Source: JBMOLK01 sp049325575 (GTDB lineage Bacteria; Bacillota; Clostridia; Acetivibrionales; Acetivibrionaceae). Taken from it: 43,861 nt of DNA. Below the pieces are notes generated by a model, which was not told where the DNA came from, did no database searches, and saw only the letters and a list, made by a program, of their open reading frames with translations. The DNA lies in the NCBI GenBank assembly GCA_049325575.1, contig JBMOLK010000273.1, positions 1-43,861 on the forward strand. Direction: 5' to 3'. Below are positions 7,583-16,483 of the stretch, in pieces (within the stretch, counting starts at the first letter, position 1; each line of letters opens with the position of its first letter). The position numbers and the translations under genes were made by a program.

Positions 7583-8374
7583 TCAAATAAATTTCTTTAG
7601 TAAAACATGGATTCTATCTTTTTTTGTAGTGTTACCTATCTTGTGCAGCACAACCCGTCCTTTTCCTCTAATAGATATGGTATCTCCCTCCTTGACCAGC
7701 CTTGTCAAACTAGCAGTTACCTCCCAGTTCAAATGAACCCTTTGTGCCCTGATCAATTCGGCAATCTTGCTTCTTGACATACCAAATCCAACACTTGCTA
7801 CAGAATCAAGTCTTAAGGAAGCAACCGTTGAATTAATCTCTTTAATCTTTGGTTCCACCAAGTTAAGCTCACTTATATCGGCTATTTCAACTTCAACCTT
7901 TGCATTGCCTACCTTGGTAAGATTATATTTAATATACTCTGCGATTTCTTCTAATACCACTACAAGACAAAAATCATCTCTTACAAGAATATCGCCAATT
8001 TTCTCTCTTTTAATACCTAATCCCATCAAGGAACCTAAATAATCCCTGTGAGAAAAGCTTTCTCTTGATTTCAGCCCTATACTAAGCACCTTAAAAAGAT
8101 AAGAAAACTCCACATCAGGGCTTACAGGCATATTATTAGGGCAGAAAATAACAACAGTCCTCTCTGCCCCGCTGAAACCTCCAGAAAAACAGTATTCCTT
8201 TATACCGCTTATTTCAAGACCCTTCATCACAACATTCTTTTGATAGGGGTCTAAAAATTCCGAATGAGTACTATCTTTAATTTTCTGCGATAAAACATAC
8301 TTGTCAAATATCCGTGCCACCAAAAGCTTGTCTTCTATTTTTGATATCTTATTTAGTACGGCTTCTCTATTCAT
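7583..8374 (-). CDS. ylmH: YlmH-type S4-domain RNA-binding protein
   Basis: About 263 residues. The C-terminal S4 RNA-binding domain is clear (SRSKIAELIRAQRVHLNWEVTASLTRLVKEGDTISIRGKGRVVL), preceded by the conserved YlmH region (GSLMGLGIKREKIGDILV; VASVGFGMSRSK). Relatives bind the ribosome or tRNA on stalled large subunits and sit in the same ylm cluster. The start is uncertain: ATG at 8374 gives the typical N-terminus MNREAVLNKISKI; a GTG at 8380 and a TTG at 8392 are in frame. It lies between yggT and divIVA with very short gaps. Confidence 0.87.
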   Translation of the reverse strand: MNREAVLNKISKIEDKLLVARIFDKYVLSQKIKDSTHSEFLDPYQKNVVMKGLEISGIKEYCFSGGFSGAERTVVIFCPNNMPVSPDVEFSYLFKVLSIGLKSRESFSHRDYLGSLMGLGIKREKIGDILVRDDFCLVVVLEEIAEYIKYNLTKVGNAKVEVEIADISELNLVEPKIKEINSTVASLRLDSVASVGFGMSRSKIAELIRAQRVHLNWEVTASLTRLVKEGDTISIRGKGRVVLHKIGNTTKKDRIHVLLKKFI

Positions 8375-8401
8375 AAACACGCTAAACCCCAAACATACTT
8401 A

Positions 8402-8674
8402 TCATGGCAGCATACGCCTGACAATAGTCACAACCAATAATGCAACTATGGGAGAAATATCTATCATAGAATTCCTGCCAAAAGATGACTTTTCAATCAT
8501 TCCCCTAATTGGAGAAAGGATTGGCTCTGTTATTTGATAAAGCAGCCTCACCAGTGCATTATCCTTTGGAACGGGAAACCATGATATAATAGCACGAATA
8601 ATTATAGAGTATTCAATTATAACAAGCAGCAATCTTAATGCTCTCAAAGCTGTAATTGTCAGGTTACCATCCAT
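8402..8674 (-). CDS. YggT family (YlmG) membrane protein
   Basis: A 90-residue integral membrane protein with two hydrophobic helices (about 8-28 and 70-88) and the family motif WFPVPKDNALVRLLYQITEPILSPIRGMI between them. Members are found beside sepF in Gram-positives, cyanobacteria and plastids and are linked to division or membrane organisation; the biochemical role is unclear. ATG with GGAGG six bases upstream. Lies 14 bases downstream of sepF, so clearly in the same operon. Confidence 0.88.
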   Translation of the reverse strand: MDGNLTITALRALRLLLVIIEYSIIIRAIISWFPVPKDNALVRLLYQITEPILSPIRGMIEKSSFGRNSMIDISPIVALLVVTIVRRMLP

Positions 8675-8688
8675 CTATATCCTCCAAA

Positions 8689-9144
8689 CTATTTCGACCA
8701 GGGGAAAACAGCCTTGCTTGTTATTTCTTCCTTAAAATCCCCTAAAATATCTACATTATATGGCGCAACGATAAATATATCACTTGAAACTTTCTGAATA
8801 TTCCCATCAAGAGCATAGATTGAGCCGCTTAAAAAATCTATTATTCTTTGAGCAGTGTCCTTTTCTACGTTTCCCAGGTTAACCACAATAGGCTTCTTGT
8901 TCTTTAAATGATCGCACACATCCTTGGCATCATTAAAAGATTCAGGCTGCATAACTATCACTTTAAACTGGGATGAAGAATGAATATTCACAACCTTGCT
9001 TTGAACCTTTTTCCCAACAGGCTGAATAAACTGGGGCTTTTCGATTTCATCCTTTGTCTCGTCCTTCATTTCCATCTCTTCCAGTTCTTCTTCCTCTGTT
9101 TCCCATCCAACGAAGTTTAAAACCTTGTTAAATAATTTTGACAT
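8689..9144 (-). CDS. sepF: SepF cell division protein
   Basis: FtsZ-associated membrane anchor, 151 residues. An N-terminal amphipathic helix (MSKLFNKVLNFVGW) should bind the membrane; an acidic linker (EEEELEEMEMKDE) follows; the C-terminal SepF domain (about 65-148) contains VIVMQPESFNDAKDVCDHLKN and the QRIIDFLSGSIYALDGNIQKVSSDIFIVAP stretch that defines the family. Start ATG with AGGAGG eight bases upstream. It sits in the yggS-sepF-yggT-ylmH-divIVA order conserved in Bacillus and Clostridia. Confidence 0.94.
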   Translation of the reverse strand: MSKLFNKVLNFVGWETEEEELEEMEMKDETKDEIEKPQFIQPVGKKVQSKVVNIHSSSQFKVIVMQPESFNDAKDVCDHLKNKKPIVVNLGNVEKDTAQRIIDFLSGSIYALDGNIQKVSSDIFIVAPYNVDILGDFKEEITSKAVFPWSK

Positions 9145-9254
9145 ACTTGATTACCTCCTGTTTATCTTTTGTAAAATAGAGCTTATGTTAATTTAACTTA
9201 AAATACTGGTTTATTCAAGAAGGTATATTACTTTTTATTTACTTGTAAATTGCA

Positions 9255-9965
9255 TTACTTTGTGTACTGCCGTTCTCCAAATAAGGCAGTACCTATTCTA
9301 ACCATGTTTGAACCCTCTTCTATAGCAACTTCAAAATCATTACTCATTCCCATGGACAGAAATTCCATACTAATATTATCAATTTTTTCTTTTTGTATGT
9401 CAATAGAAACATCCCTTAATTTCCTAAAAACATATCTGGTAGTTTCGGGAATTTCAGCGTAAGGTGCTATTGTCATAAGGCCTTTCACACTTAAATTTTT
9501 AAAAAGGCTTATTTGCTTTACAAGGCCTAGTACCTCATCAGTGGAAATACCGAATTTGGTCTCCTCTCCAGAGATGTTTACCTGAACCAGAATATCAATG
9601 ATTTTGCCGGCCTTATGAGCTCTGTTTTGTATTTCCCTGGCAAGTTCAATTCTGTCAACGGAATGGACCATTTTTACCTTGTCTATTATGTATTTCACCT
9701 TGTTTGTCTGAAGATGGCCAATAATATGCCATTTACAGTCCTTATTTATTATATCGTACTTTTTGGTCAATTCCTGAACCCTATTTTCACCTAAGTCTAC
9801 TATGCCTTCATCTATTATTTTAACTATTCTTTCAGGCTCTATTGTTTTTGTTACTGCAATAATATTTATATCTTTAAGGCTTCTTCCGCTTTTCTGTGCT
9901 GCCTTTTCAATTTTTGTCCTTACAATCTCAAGGTTTTTTCTGATATAGTCAAATTCACCGTTCAT
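9255..9965 (-). CDS. YggS/PROSC family PLP-binding protein
   Basis: Pyridoxal-phosphate homeostasis protein, 236 residues, related to B. subtilis YlmE. The PLP-binding lysine is in the IIAVTKTIEPE segment near residue 40. IGHLQTNKVKYI, VNISGEETKFG, GLMTIAPY and LSMGMSNDFEVAIEEGSNMVRIGTALFG are family signature blocks of a single TIM-barrel domain. The start overlaps the stop of the upstream HlyD-like gene (TGATG), pointing to translational coupling. A 110-base gap separates it from sepF. Confidence 0.93.
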   Translation of the reverse strand: MNGEFDYIRKNLEIVRTKIEKAAQKSGRSLKDINIIAVTKTIEPERIVKIIDEGIVDLGENRVQELTKKYDIINKDCKWHIIGHLQTNKVKYIIDKVKMVHSVDRIELAREIQNRAHKAGKIIDILVQVNISGEETKFGISTDEVLGLVKQISLFKNLSVKGLMTIAPYAEIPETTRYVFRKLRDVSIDIQKEKIDNISMEFLSMGMSNDFEVAIEEGSNMVRIGTALFGERQYTK

Positions 9966-11233
9966 CAGTCAATTATCTGCCCTTCCTCTATATTCTTTGG
10001 ATTTATTATATAGCTGGTATACAAGCTTACACCGCTCTTAAAGGATATTTCCATGTTATCAATAATTGCGAATTCATTATTTTTGCCGATTATTTTAACA
10101 GGTGTATATCTTGCACGGTTAGCCCTGACAAGTGCCAATTCAGCCTTCATGTTCAAAGTATCGATATTTCTAAGGCTCTTAAGGGGAACCCTTAGCCCGC
10201 TGTAATAACTCTTTATCAAATCTATATTTATTTTTCTAAGGCCGGCAGTTTCACTCATAGCTTTGTCAACCCTGACAGAAACCACATACTTTCCGTCAAT
10301 TTCCTTTGACTTGTATGCTATTATACCATCTATCACCTTGTCTATATCATTAATCCTTATACTAATATGGTCATCAACTCTAAAATCTGCTTCACTTCTT
10401 TTATCAAGAACAAAGACAATGTCATAATATATTTCCCTTATTACCTTAGCAAAAGGCCTATCCAACTCTACACTTAGATCATCAACATCCCTGGCTTTTT
10501 CCTTAATCTTTATTTTATCCAGGTCATTAGGGGTCAAATCACCTATTTTTTCGGGATCCAATATATTTTCATACCCGTCAACCATATATGATATTATACC
10601 CGAAGACTTTGAAATGATATCCCTTGTATTCTCCTTTATCTTCCCCTCCAAAGCCCTCTTTTCTTTTAAGAGCGAGCTCAAATGCACATCCGATGAGCTT
10701 AGCTCCCCTATTATTGATGCTTTCTTCCGAATGAGCCCGTCAATTTCATCCTTGATTTTTCTGATCTTCAAAAGACTGTTGTCGTTACCCTGATCTATAA
10801 CAACCTTAAGCTTTTCCTCAATCTCCTTGTCAATCTTTTTAACATCATCGGAAAAGAAATCCTCATTGCTGCTTTTTTGCTTCTGAACATCAATTATTCT
10901 TAAGTCAAGTGCCTTCATATCGTCCAGAAGCTTCTCCGACGACTTGTTTAATATGGTGGCAACCCTGGAATAAGCCTGAATTTTCTCCCCTTCACCCACT
11001 TCTTTTATGCACTTGCCGTCCATGGGAGAGTTCAGAACCGTCTCATTTCGTATAATAAATGCATCAACGTTAATAGAGTCTTCAATCTCACCCATTCTGA
11101 TTATGTCTGTATTTATATTTTTCCCATAAACCCAGAAAATCAGCGACGGAACATACAGAAGCAGAAACAACAATACCAAAATGCTTCCTAGCTGTATTCT
11201 GCGGGCAACTCTTCTTTTGTTATTTTCCTCCAT
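9965..11233 (-). CDS. HlyD-like single-pass membrane protein
   Basis: A 422-residue protein with a short basic cytoplasmic N-terminus (NNKRRVARR), one membrane helix (about 17-37), then an extracytoplasmic part. A barrel-sandwich half-motif (IIRNETVLNSPMDGKCIKEVGEGEKIQAYSRVATIL, about 58-92) precedes a long coiled coil (about 95-215), after which the second half and beta-barrel domains follow. This is the membrane-fusion / periplasmic-adaptor layout, but no ABC or RND transporter gene is near. Its place directly upstream of yggS-sepF, with a one-base overlap, suggests a cell-envelope or division-linked role in Clostridia; the true partner is unknown. Confidence 0.75.
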   Translation of the reverse strand: MEENNKRRVARRIQLGSILVLLFLLLYVPSLIFWVYGKNINTDIIRMGEIEDSINVDAFIIRNETVLNSPMDGKCIKEVGEGEKIQAYSRVATILNKSSEKLLDDMKALDLRIIDVQKQKSSNEDFFSDDVKKIDKEIEEKLKVVIDQGNDNSLLKIRKIKDEIDGLIRKKASIIGELSSSDVHLSSLLKEKRALEGKIKENTRDIISKSSGIISYMVDGYENILDPEKIGDLTPNDLDKIKIKEKARDVDDLSVELDRPFAKVIREIYYDIVFVLDKRSEADFRVDDHISIRINDIDKVIDGIIAYKSKEIDGKYVVSVRVDKAMSETAGLRKINIDLIKSYYSGLRVPLKSLRNIDTLNMKAELALVRANRARYTPVKIIGKNNEFAIIDNMEISFKSGVSLYTSYIINPKNIEEGQIID

Positions 11234-11262
11234 ATTAACCCCCGTAAGTATGCTTATTTGGC

Positions 11263-12555
11263 TTAAACCCGTATTATTCCTTTATCAAGCATCTTTTGGA
11301 TTGAAATCATGATTCCCAGCTTTACATGCTCATAAACCAACCCACCCTGCATATATGCTATATAAGGCGGTTTAATAGGAGCATCGGCACTAAGCTCAAT
11401 GGACGATCCTTGAATAAATGCTCCGGCAGCCATTATGACCGGACTATCGTAGCCCGGCATGTCCCATGGTTCCGGCGTAACAAAAGAGTCTACAGGAGAG
11501 CCTTTTTGGATACCCTGGCAAAAAGCAATCAGGCTGTCGGGATTATTAAACCTTACTGCCTGGATAATATCACCCCGACTGTCTTTTATACCCGGACTTG
11601 TTTCATAACCCAAAGCCTCCATGACAGCAGCGCAGAAAACTGCACCCTTCAGGCTTTCTGCCACTACGTGAGGTGCCAGAAACAATCCCTGGAACATAAG
11701 TCTGTTATGTCCAAGCGAGGACCCTACCTTTTTGCCAAGACCGGGAGTGGTCAACCTGTACGCAGCATTCTCAACGCATTTCTTCTTTCCTGCTATATAA
11801 CCGCCTGTAGGGGCAAGTCCACCGCCGGGATTCTTAATCAGCGACCCGGCCACAAGGTCAGCTCCAACCTCCACTGGTTCTCTTTCTTCAACAAACTCAC
11901 CATAGCAGTTATCCACCAAAACCACTATGTCACTTCTGATATCTTTGATAAATCCTATAGCCTTTCCTATTTCATCTATGGACAGTGAAGGTCTCCACAC
12001 ATAACCTCTGGACCTTTGTATGAGGACCATTTTTGTCTTTTCACCAATTGCCTTTTCTATAGCATTATAATCAAGGCTGCCATCTTCTTTAAGCTCCACC
12101 TGATTGTAGGATACGCCAAACTCTTTTAAAGATCCCCCGCCTTCACCCCTTAATCCTATGACCTCCTCCAGGGTGTCATATGGCTTTCCTGTCACTGATA
12201 AAAGCTCTTCACCAGGTCTTAAATTACCGTAAAGGCACAGAGCCAATGCATGCGTGCCCGAAACTATCTGGTGCCTTACCAGAGCATCTTCAGCCTTAAA
12301 GACGTCTTTGTATACAGCGTCCAGTACTTCCCTTCCCTTATCATCATAGCCGTAACCGGTAGTTCCCGGGAAGTGTGTATCACTTAAACTGTTGTTTTGC
12401 ATTGCCCTGATTACTTTAAACTGGTTAAATTCTTTTACACAATCTATCTTTTTAAATTCTTCCCTAATATTTTTTTGGGCAGAGTCGGCAATCTTAAGAA
12501 CCTTGCCGTCTATACCGAATTCATCTTTTAAATAGCTTTCAAGCTTTTGTATCAT
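11263..12555 (-). CDS. PLP-dependent methionine gamma-lyase family (aluminium resistance) protein
   Basis: A 430-residue fold-type I PLP enzyme of the family often named 'aluminium resistance protein' or YnbB. Visible blocks: FPGTTGYGYDDKGRE, SGTHALALCLYG, a VLVDNCYGEFVE segment holding the cofactor-binding Asp, and SLIKNPGGGLAPTGGYIAG with the probable Schiff-base lysine. Length is typical. Its substrate is not established in most species. ATG with GAGGAAG upstream. The gap to the downstream HlyD-like gene is 29 bases, so they probably share an operon. Confidence 0.88.
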   Translation of the reverse strand: MIQKLESYLKDEFGIDGKVLKIADSAQKNIREEFKKIDCVKEFNQFKVIRAMQNNSLSDTHFPGTTGYGYDDKGREVLDAVYKDVFKAEDALVRHQIVSGTHALALCLYGNLRPGEELLSVTGKPYDTLEEVIGLRGEGGGSLKEFGVSYNQVELKEDGSLDYNAIEKAIGEKTKMVLIQRSRGYVWRPSLSIDEIGKAIGFIKDIRSDIVVLVDNCYGEFVEEREPVEVGADLVAGSLIKNPGGGLAPTGGYIAGKKKCVENAAYRLTTPGLGKKVGSSLGHNRLMFQGLFLAPHVVAESLKGAVFCAAVMEALGYETSPGIKDSRGDIIQAVRFNNPDSLIAFCQGIQKGSPVDSFVTPEPWDMPGYDSPVIMAAGAFIQGSSIELSADAPIKPPYIAYMQGGLVYEHVKLGIMISIQKMLDKGIIRV

Positions 12556-12645
12556 TATATCTTCCTCACATCCGATTTACAAATTAGTATAATTCACCAG
12601 ACCATTTACTATTTTAACATATAACCATTTTATTTCAATATTACC

Positions 12646-14376
12646 CTATATTTTATTTTCGCCACAAATCTTATAAATCCTCCATTCCAGGGGCCTTAGA
12701 CTTATTTTAACTTCGCCCCCTTCAATCCTTTGCATTTTTTGACTACTAAGGCACTTAAGAGATTTTTTGCCTTTATAGGAATTTCCGAATTTCATTATGC
12801 CGTTTAACTTATTATCTGTTGTATTCATCAAAACAATAATTTCGTCTTTATCACTGACCCTTTTATAAGCCAGTATGCCTTTATCCCCAATTATATCAAG
12901 ATTTCTATAAATTCCGTTTCTAAGAACTTCATTGTTTCTTCTTATGTCCATAAGAAAACCATACAACTTTAAAAGCTTTTTATTCCATTTTGTCTCATCC
13001 CAAATCATAGGTCTTCTGCAATCCGGGTCTCCTCCGCCTGTCATACCGATTTCATCCCCATAGTAAATAAGGGGTACCCCGGGAAAAGTAAACTGGAACA
13101 CAACTCCCAGTTCAAACCTCTTTTCATCTCCCTTGCACAGGGTCAAAAATCTTGGCGTATCATGTGTACCTATAATGTTTATCATACTGTTTAGGACCTT
13201 TATGTTAAACTTCATAATATAGCTGTCAAGCCGCATCTTAAAAAGATCTGCATCAATGCTTCCATAAGCAAAGAGGTCATTTACAAGCGATTTCACAGGG
13301 TAATTTATTACCGAATCAAACTGGTCACCACCAAGCCAGGATGACGCTTCATCAAATATTTCGCCAATCAGTACAACATCCTTGTTAAGGGATTTTACTC
13401 TAATCCTAAGCTCCCTCCAAAATTCTCTGTCAATCTCGTCTGCCACATCAAACCGCCATCCGTCAATGCCAAACTCCATGGTCCAGTATTTCACCACATC
13501 AAATAAATATTGAGCAGTTTTTGGATTACCCGTATTGAGCTTTGGCATTCCCCCAAAATAAGAAAAACACTGATAATTGGGTTTTGGATAGTTAACAGTC
13601 GGAAATGAATCCACATAAAACCAGTCTTTATACATGGAGCTTGTACCGTTTTTTAGTACATCGCAAAAAGCAAAGAACTTATCGCTGGAGTGGTTAAATA
13701 CACCATCAAATATTACCTTTATCCCATTATTATGACATAAGCCTATAAGCTCCTTCAGCTCTGTCTTATCTCCAAATGCAGGATCAATTTCATAGTAGTC
13801 GATGATATCATAACGGTGATAGGAACCGGATTTAAATACAGGATTTAAGTATATGGCTCCTGCTCCAAGTTTGATCAAATAGTCCATCTTTGAAATTATT
13901 CCTTTGATGTTTCCTCCATAAAACTGCCCCTTTGTTTCCTTCTCACAGGGAAATTTTGAAAATCTGTCCGGAAATATCTGATAAACCGTTGAGTTTTTAA
14001 ACCATTCTATCTCCTCTATCACATCTTTATCACATATATTGGAATAGCAGAAAAAGCCCCACTCTGGCCTATGCCTGCTAAAGCCATTTTGATTAAGCCA
14101 TATGGTCTCAAAGTTATCTTCCAGATAAAACATATACTTAAATCTCTTTATTCCGGTATCAAGCTTTGCCTCATAGTAGTCAAACAACTCATCAGAGGCT
14201 GTCTTTTCCATCTGGACCGATCCTTTTATGGAAGGATCATATTTTTCGTGATATACGACAATACATGAATTTACATCATTCTTTTTCGTTCTAAGCCTTA
14301 AAATCAGAGTGTTTTTGTCTAAAGGAAACGCGTATTCGCTGTAAGATTTGTGATATATGGCCTCAATTTGCATCAT
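12646..14376 (-). CDS. Intracellular GH13 alpha-glucan hydrolase (neopullulanase/cyclomaltodextrinase-like)
   Basis: A 576-residue cytoplasmic enzyme (no signal peptide) predicted to cleave maltodextrins, cyclodextrins or pullulan fragments. An N-terminal CBM34-like beta domain (about 1-120) precedes the (beta/alpha)8 barrel. The four GH13 regions are clear: FDGVFNHSS (I), GWRFDVADE with nucleophile D310 (II), LIGEIFDE with acid/base E339 (III), IIGTHDTPR with D406 (IV). MPKLN resembles the region V motif of this subgroup. Start: ATG behind GAGGGGTG; a second ATG follows at once. Only 18 bases upstream lies a copy of the 97-bp element, which must therefore contain or replace part of its promoter region. 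Confidence 0.9.
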   Translation of the reverse strand: MMQIEAIYHKSYSEYAFPLDKNTLILRLRTKKNDVNSCIVVYHEKYDPSIKGSVQMEKTASDELFDYYEAKLDTGIKRFKYMFYLEDNFETIWLNQNGFSRHRPEWGFFCYSNICDKDVIEEIEWFKNSTVYQIFPDRFSKFPCEKETKGQFYGGNIKGIISKMDYLIKLGAGAIYLNPVFKSGSYHRYDIIDYYEIDPAFGDKTELKELIGLCHNNGIKVIFDGVFNHSSDKFFAFCDVLKNGTSSMYKDWFYVDSFPTVNYPKPNYQCFSYFGGMPKLNTGNPKTAQYLFDVVKYWTMEFGIDGWRFDVADEIDREFWRELRIRVKSLNKDVVLIGEIFDEASSWLGGDQFDSVINYPVKSLVNDLFAYGSIDADLFKMRLDSYIMKFNIKVLNSMINIIGTHDTPRFLTLCKGDEKRFELGVVFQFTFPGVPLIYYGDEIGMTGGGDPDCRRPMIWDETKWNKKLLKLYGFLMDIRRNNEVLRNGIYRNLDIIGDKGILAYKRVSDKDEIIVLMNTTDNKLNGIMKFGNSYKGKKSLKCLSSQKMQRIEGGEVKISLRPLEWRIYKICGENKI

Positions 14377-14392
14377 TTACACCCCTCAATTA

Positions 14393-14493
14393 TAGAGATC
14401 GAACTGTAAAAGTAGATAAACAAGATAGGCAAGCCATTTGTATCAAATTAGCGGAGCGAATTATATGTTTATCTCTACAGTTGGTTATCTCTA
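14393..14493 (+). repeat. 97-bp palindromic MITE-like element, copy 3
   Basis: The element at 14395-14491 has the same length and orientation as the copy at 26-122 and differs at two bases in the right arm (TCTCTACAGTTGG against TCTTTACAGTTCG). TA lies on both sides (14393-14394, 14492-14493). It occupies most of the space between the divergent GH13 and rluA-like genes, ending 99 bases before the latter and 18 bases from the former's start. Confidence 0.75.
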
Positions 14494-14590
14494 GAATACT
14501 TTAATGATAACATAAAAAACAGATAAAAATAATAATCCATATCCTTGAATTATTTTCTTTACTGTAATAATATTTACATGGTGATTTGAA

Positions 14591-15604
14591 TTGAACTTTA
14601 AATATACTGTTGATAAGGAAACTTCAGGCAAAGCAGTTAAGTTTATTTTAAAAAACAAACTGGAGCTTTCGGAAAGACTTATAAAAAAACTAAAATATCA
14701 AGGGAAAATCTTTTGTAACGGCAAACAGGTTTACGTGAACGCATCGGTTTTTGAAAAGGATATTGTGGAGGTTTACGTGGACCTGGAAGAAAACGCGGAA
14801 GATATTATTCCACAGGATATTCCTATTGATATTATTTATGAAGATGATAGCTTGATAGCACTAAACAAGCAGCCATCTATTGTTGTTCACCCCACAAGTA
14901 CCCATCCCCACGGAACTTTGGCTAATGCTGTTGCCCATCACCTTATGAAAAAAGGTATTATTAAAAAAATAAGACCTGTTATAAGGCTTGACAGGGATAC
15001 TACAGGCATTATTATATTTGCAAAAAATCCCTTTGTACAGGAATCTTTAATCAGGCAAATGAACAAAAAGACCTTCTTAAAAGAATATATGGGAATAGTC
15101 CACGGCGAAGTAAAGACCGCCCGTGGAACCATAGATTTGCCTATTGCAAGAAAATCGGGGAGCATAATGCTAAGACATGTTTCACCTGATGGAGACCCTT
15201 CGGTGACCCACTATGAGGTAATTGAACACCTAAATAACGCCACACTACTAAAGTTCAGGCTTGAAACAGGAAGAACCCATCAGATAAGAGTTCACTGCCA
15301 GGCTTTAGGCTTTCCTCTTATTGGCGATACACTTTATCCAAAACCTGGTACTTCTCAAACTTATGACCATCCCATACAATTGTCGGATATCTCATCTCTT
15401 GAAGGAAACCCTTATGTAATTTCCAAAGAAGAGCTCGATATTACCCATCATATTTCCTCCTTTGAAAGGCCTGAATTAATGGGAAGACAAGCACTTCATT
15501 CCTTTAAGGCAGGTTTTATACATCCTGTTACGAAAAAAAACCTTGAACTTACTGCGCCTATTCCAAATGACATGAAAACAGCCCTGGAAATATTGAGAAA
15601 ATAA
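14591..15604 (+). CDS. RluA family 23S rRNA/tRNA pseudouridine synthase
   Basis: Isomerises uridine to pseudouridine in structured RNA. An N-terminal S4 domain (about 8-70: ELSERLIKKLKYQGKIFCNGKQV) binds RNA. The catalytic domain has IALNKQPSIVVHPTSTHPHGTLANA, the signature RLDRDTTGIIIFAK with catalytic D134, and the GRTHQIRVHCQALGFPLIGDTLY motif. 337 residues, slightly long owing to an insert near 255-310. Start is a TTG with GGTG seven bases upstream; no better ATG exists nearby. The target uridine cannot be told from sequence. Confidence 0.92.
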   Translation: MNFKYTVDKETSGKAVKFILKNKLELSERLIKKLKYQGKIFCNGKQVYVNASVFEKDIVEVYVDLEENAEDIIPQDIPIDIIYEDDSLIALNKQPSIVVHPTSTHPHGTLANAVAHHLMKKGIIKKIRPVIRLDRDTTGIIIFAKNPFVQESLIRQMNKKTFLKEYMGIVHGEVKTARGTIDLPIARKSGSIMLRHVSPDGDPSVTHYEVIEHLNNATLLKFRLETGRTHQIRVHCQALGFPLIGDTLYPKPGTSQTYDHPIQLSDISSLEGNPYVISKEELDITHHISSFERPELMGRQALHSFKAGFIHPVTKKNLELTAPIPNDMKTALEILRK

Positions 15605-15714
15605 TTACCCAATCATTTACACAGCTTGATATTAGTGCTATTATAGTACTTGCTTTTGGAAAGAAGCTGATCTGATTCTCTTTAATTTTTAGGCCACAAA
15701 AGCGCCCTAAAATG

Positions 15715-15743
15715 GATAACCTCCTTTGCTAAGGAAGGTTATC
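15715..15743 (+). other. Hairpin upstream of the MerR-type gene
   Basis: GATAACCTCCTT (15715-15726) pairs with AAGGAAGGTTATC (15731-15743), leaving one bulged base. There is no following T-run. It lies between the pseudouridine synthase and the MerR-type gene and could end the first transcript weakly or structure the leader of the second. Confidence 0.35.
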
Positions 15744-15786
15744 TCAAAACACACATGAATAAGCTTAAAGAATGGAGGGAGTTTAA

Positions 15787-16359
15787 GTGGAAGTTTTAAA
15801 AGACCGCTATACCATTACAGAACTTAGTGAGCGTCTTAGTGTAACAGACCACGCTTTGAGATACTATGAAAAAGAGTTTAGTATGAATGTACCCAAGGAT
15901 AGGAGGGGCAGGCGGTATTATACACCGGAGCTTGCAAATGTTATGTATCAGATAAAGACTATGCGTGATGAGGGACTTGAGATTAAAGCCATAAAAAAAA
16001 TACTTCAATCGGAGAATGCTATCCCTGATCCTCCACCTGTTGCAGATGACAGCGAGGATTTGCCGCTGACTACTGTAAATGTTGAAAACAGTGCTATTGA
16101 AATAAAGAAGTTTTTTCAGGAGTTTGGAGAACAGCTTACAAACAACTTTTCCCTTGAGATGGAATGTACAAAGGACCAATTAACCAAGGAGATTAATAAG
16201 ACCAAGCTTGAACTGGGAGCTTGCCTTGAAAATAATGTAAGAAAACTTGAAAGTAAGCTTGACAAACACTTTGAAAGTGTTGACCGCTCTATAGGTATGT
16301 GGAGAGAGAAAAACAAGGGCGGTTTCTTTAAACGGCTTACCAAAAAGGTATTTAGATAA
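15787..16359 (+). CDS. MerR-HTH / coiled-coil protein, RacA-like layout
   Basis: A 190-residue protein. Residues 5-72 form a MerR-type winged helix (YTITELSERLSVTDHALRYYEKEF; RRYYTPELANVMYQIKTMRDEGLEIKAIKKIL). A Pro/acidic hinge (about 78-92) leads to a predicted coiled coil (about 98-172) and a basic amphipathic end (GGFFKRLTKKVFR). No effector-binding domain is present. The same order is seen in Bacillus RacA, which links chromosome to pole through DivIVA, and in DUF3967-type proteins. It may be an ordinary transcription factor; the RacA idea is inference. Start: GTG behind GGAGGGA. Confidence 0.75.
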   Translation: MEVLKDRYTITELSERLSVTDHALRYYEKEFSMNVPKDRRGRRYYTPELANVMYQIKTMRDEGLEIKAIKKILQSENAIPDPPPVADDSEDLPLTTVNVENSAIEIKKFFQEFGEQLTNNFSLEMECTKDQLTKEINKTKLELGACLENNVRKLESKLDKHFESVDRSIGMWREKNKGGFFKRLTKKVFR

Positions 16360-16383
16360 CTTTAAGACCCCTATTCTCTATAT

Positions 16384-16427
16384 AATACAAGGACATATCC
16401 TTTATATTGAAGATATGTCCTTGTATT
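16384..16427. terminator. Bidirectional hairpin between converging genes
   Basis: AATACAAGGACATATC (16384-16399) pairs perfectly over 16 bp with GATATGTCCTTGTATT (16412-16427). It lies between the plus-strand MerR-type gene and the minus-strand chemosensory operon, both of which end here. T-runs on either side are weak. Confidence 0.6.
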
Positions 16428-16483
16428 GAAACAAAACCTTTTTCCCTGTATTAGAAATTTTCTATCTTCCTTTTTATTTCAAA

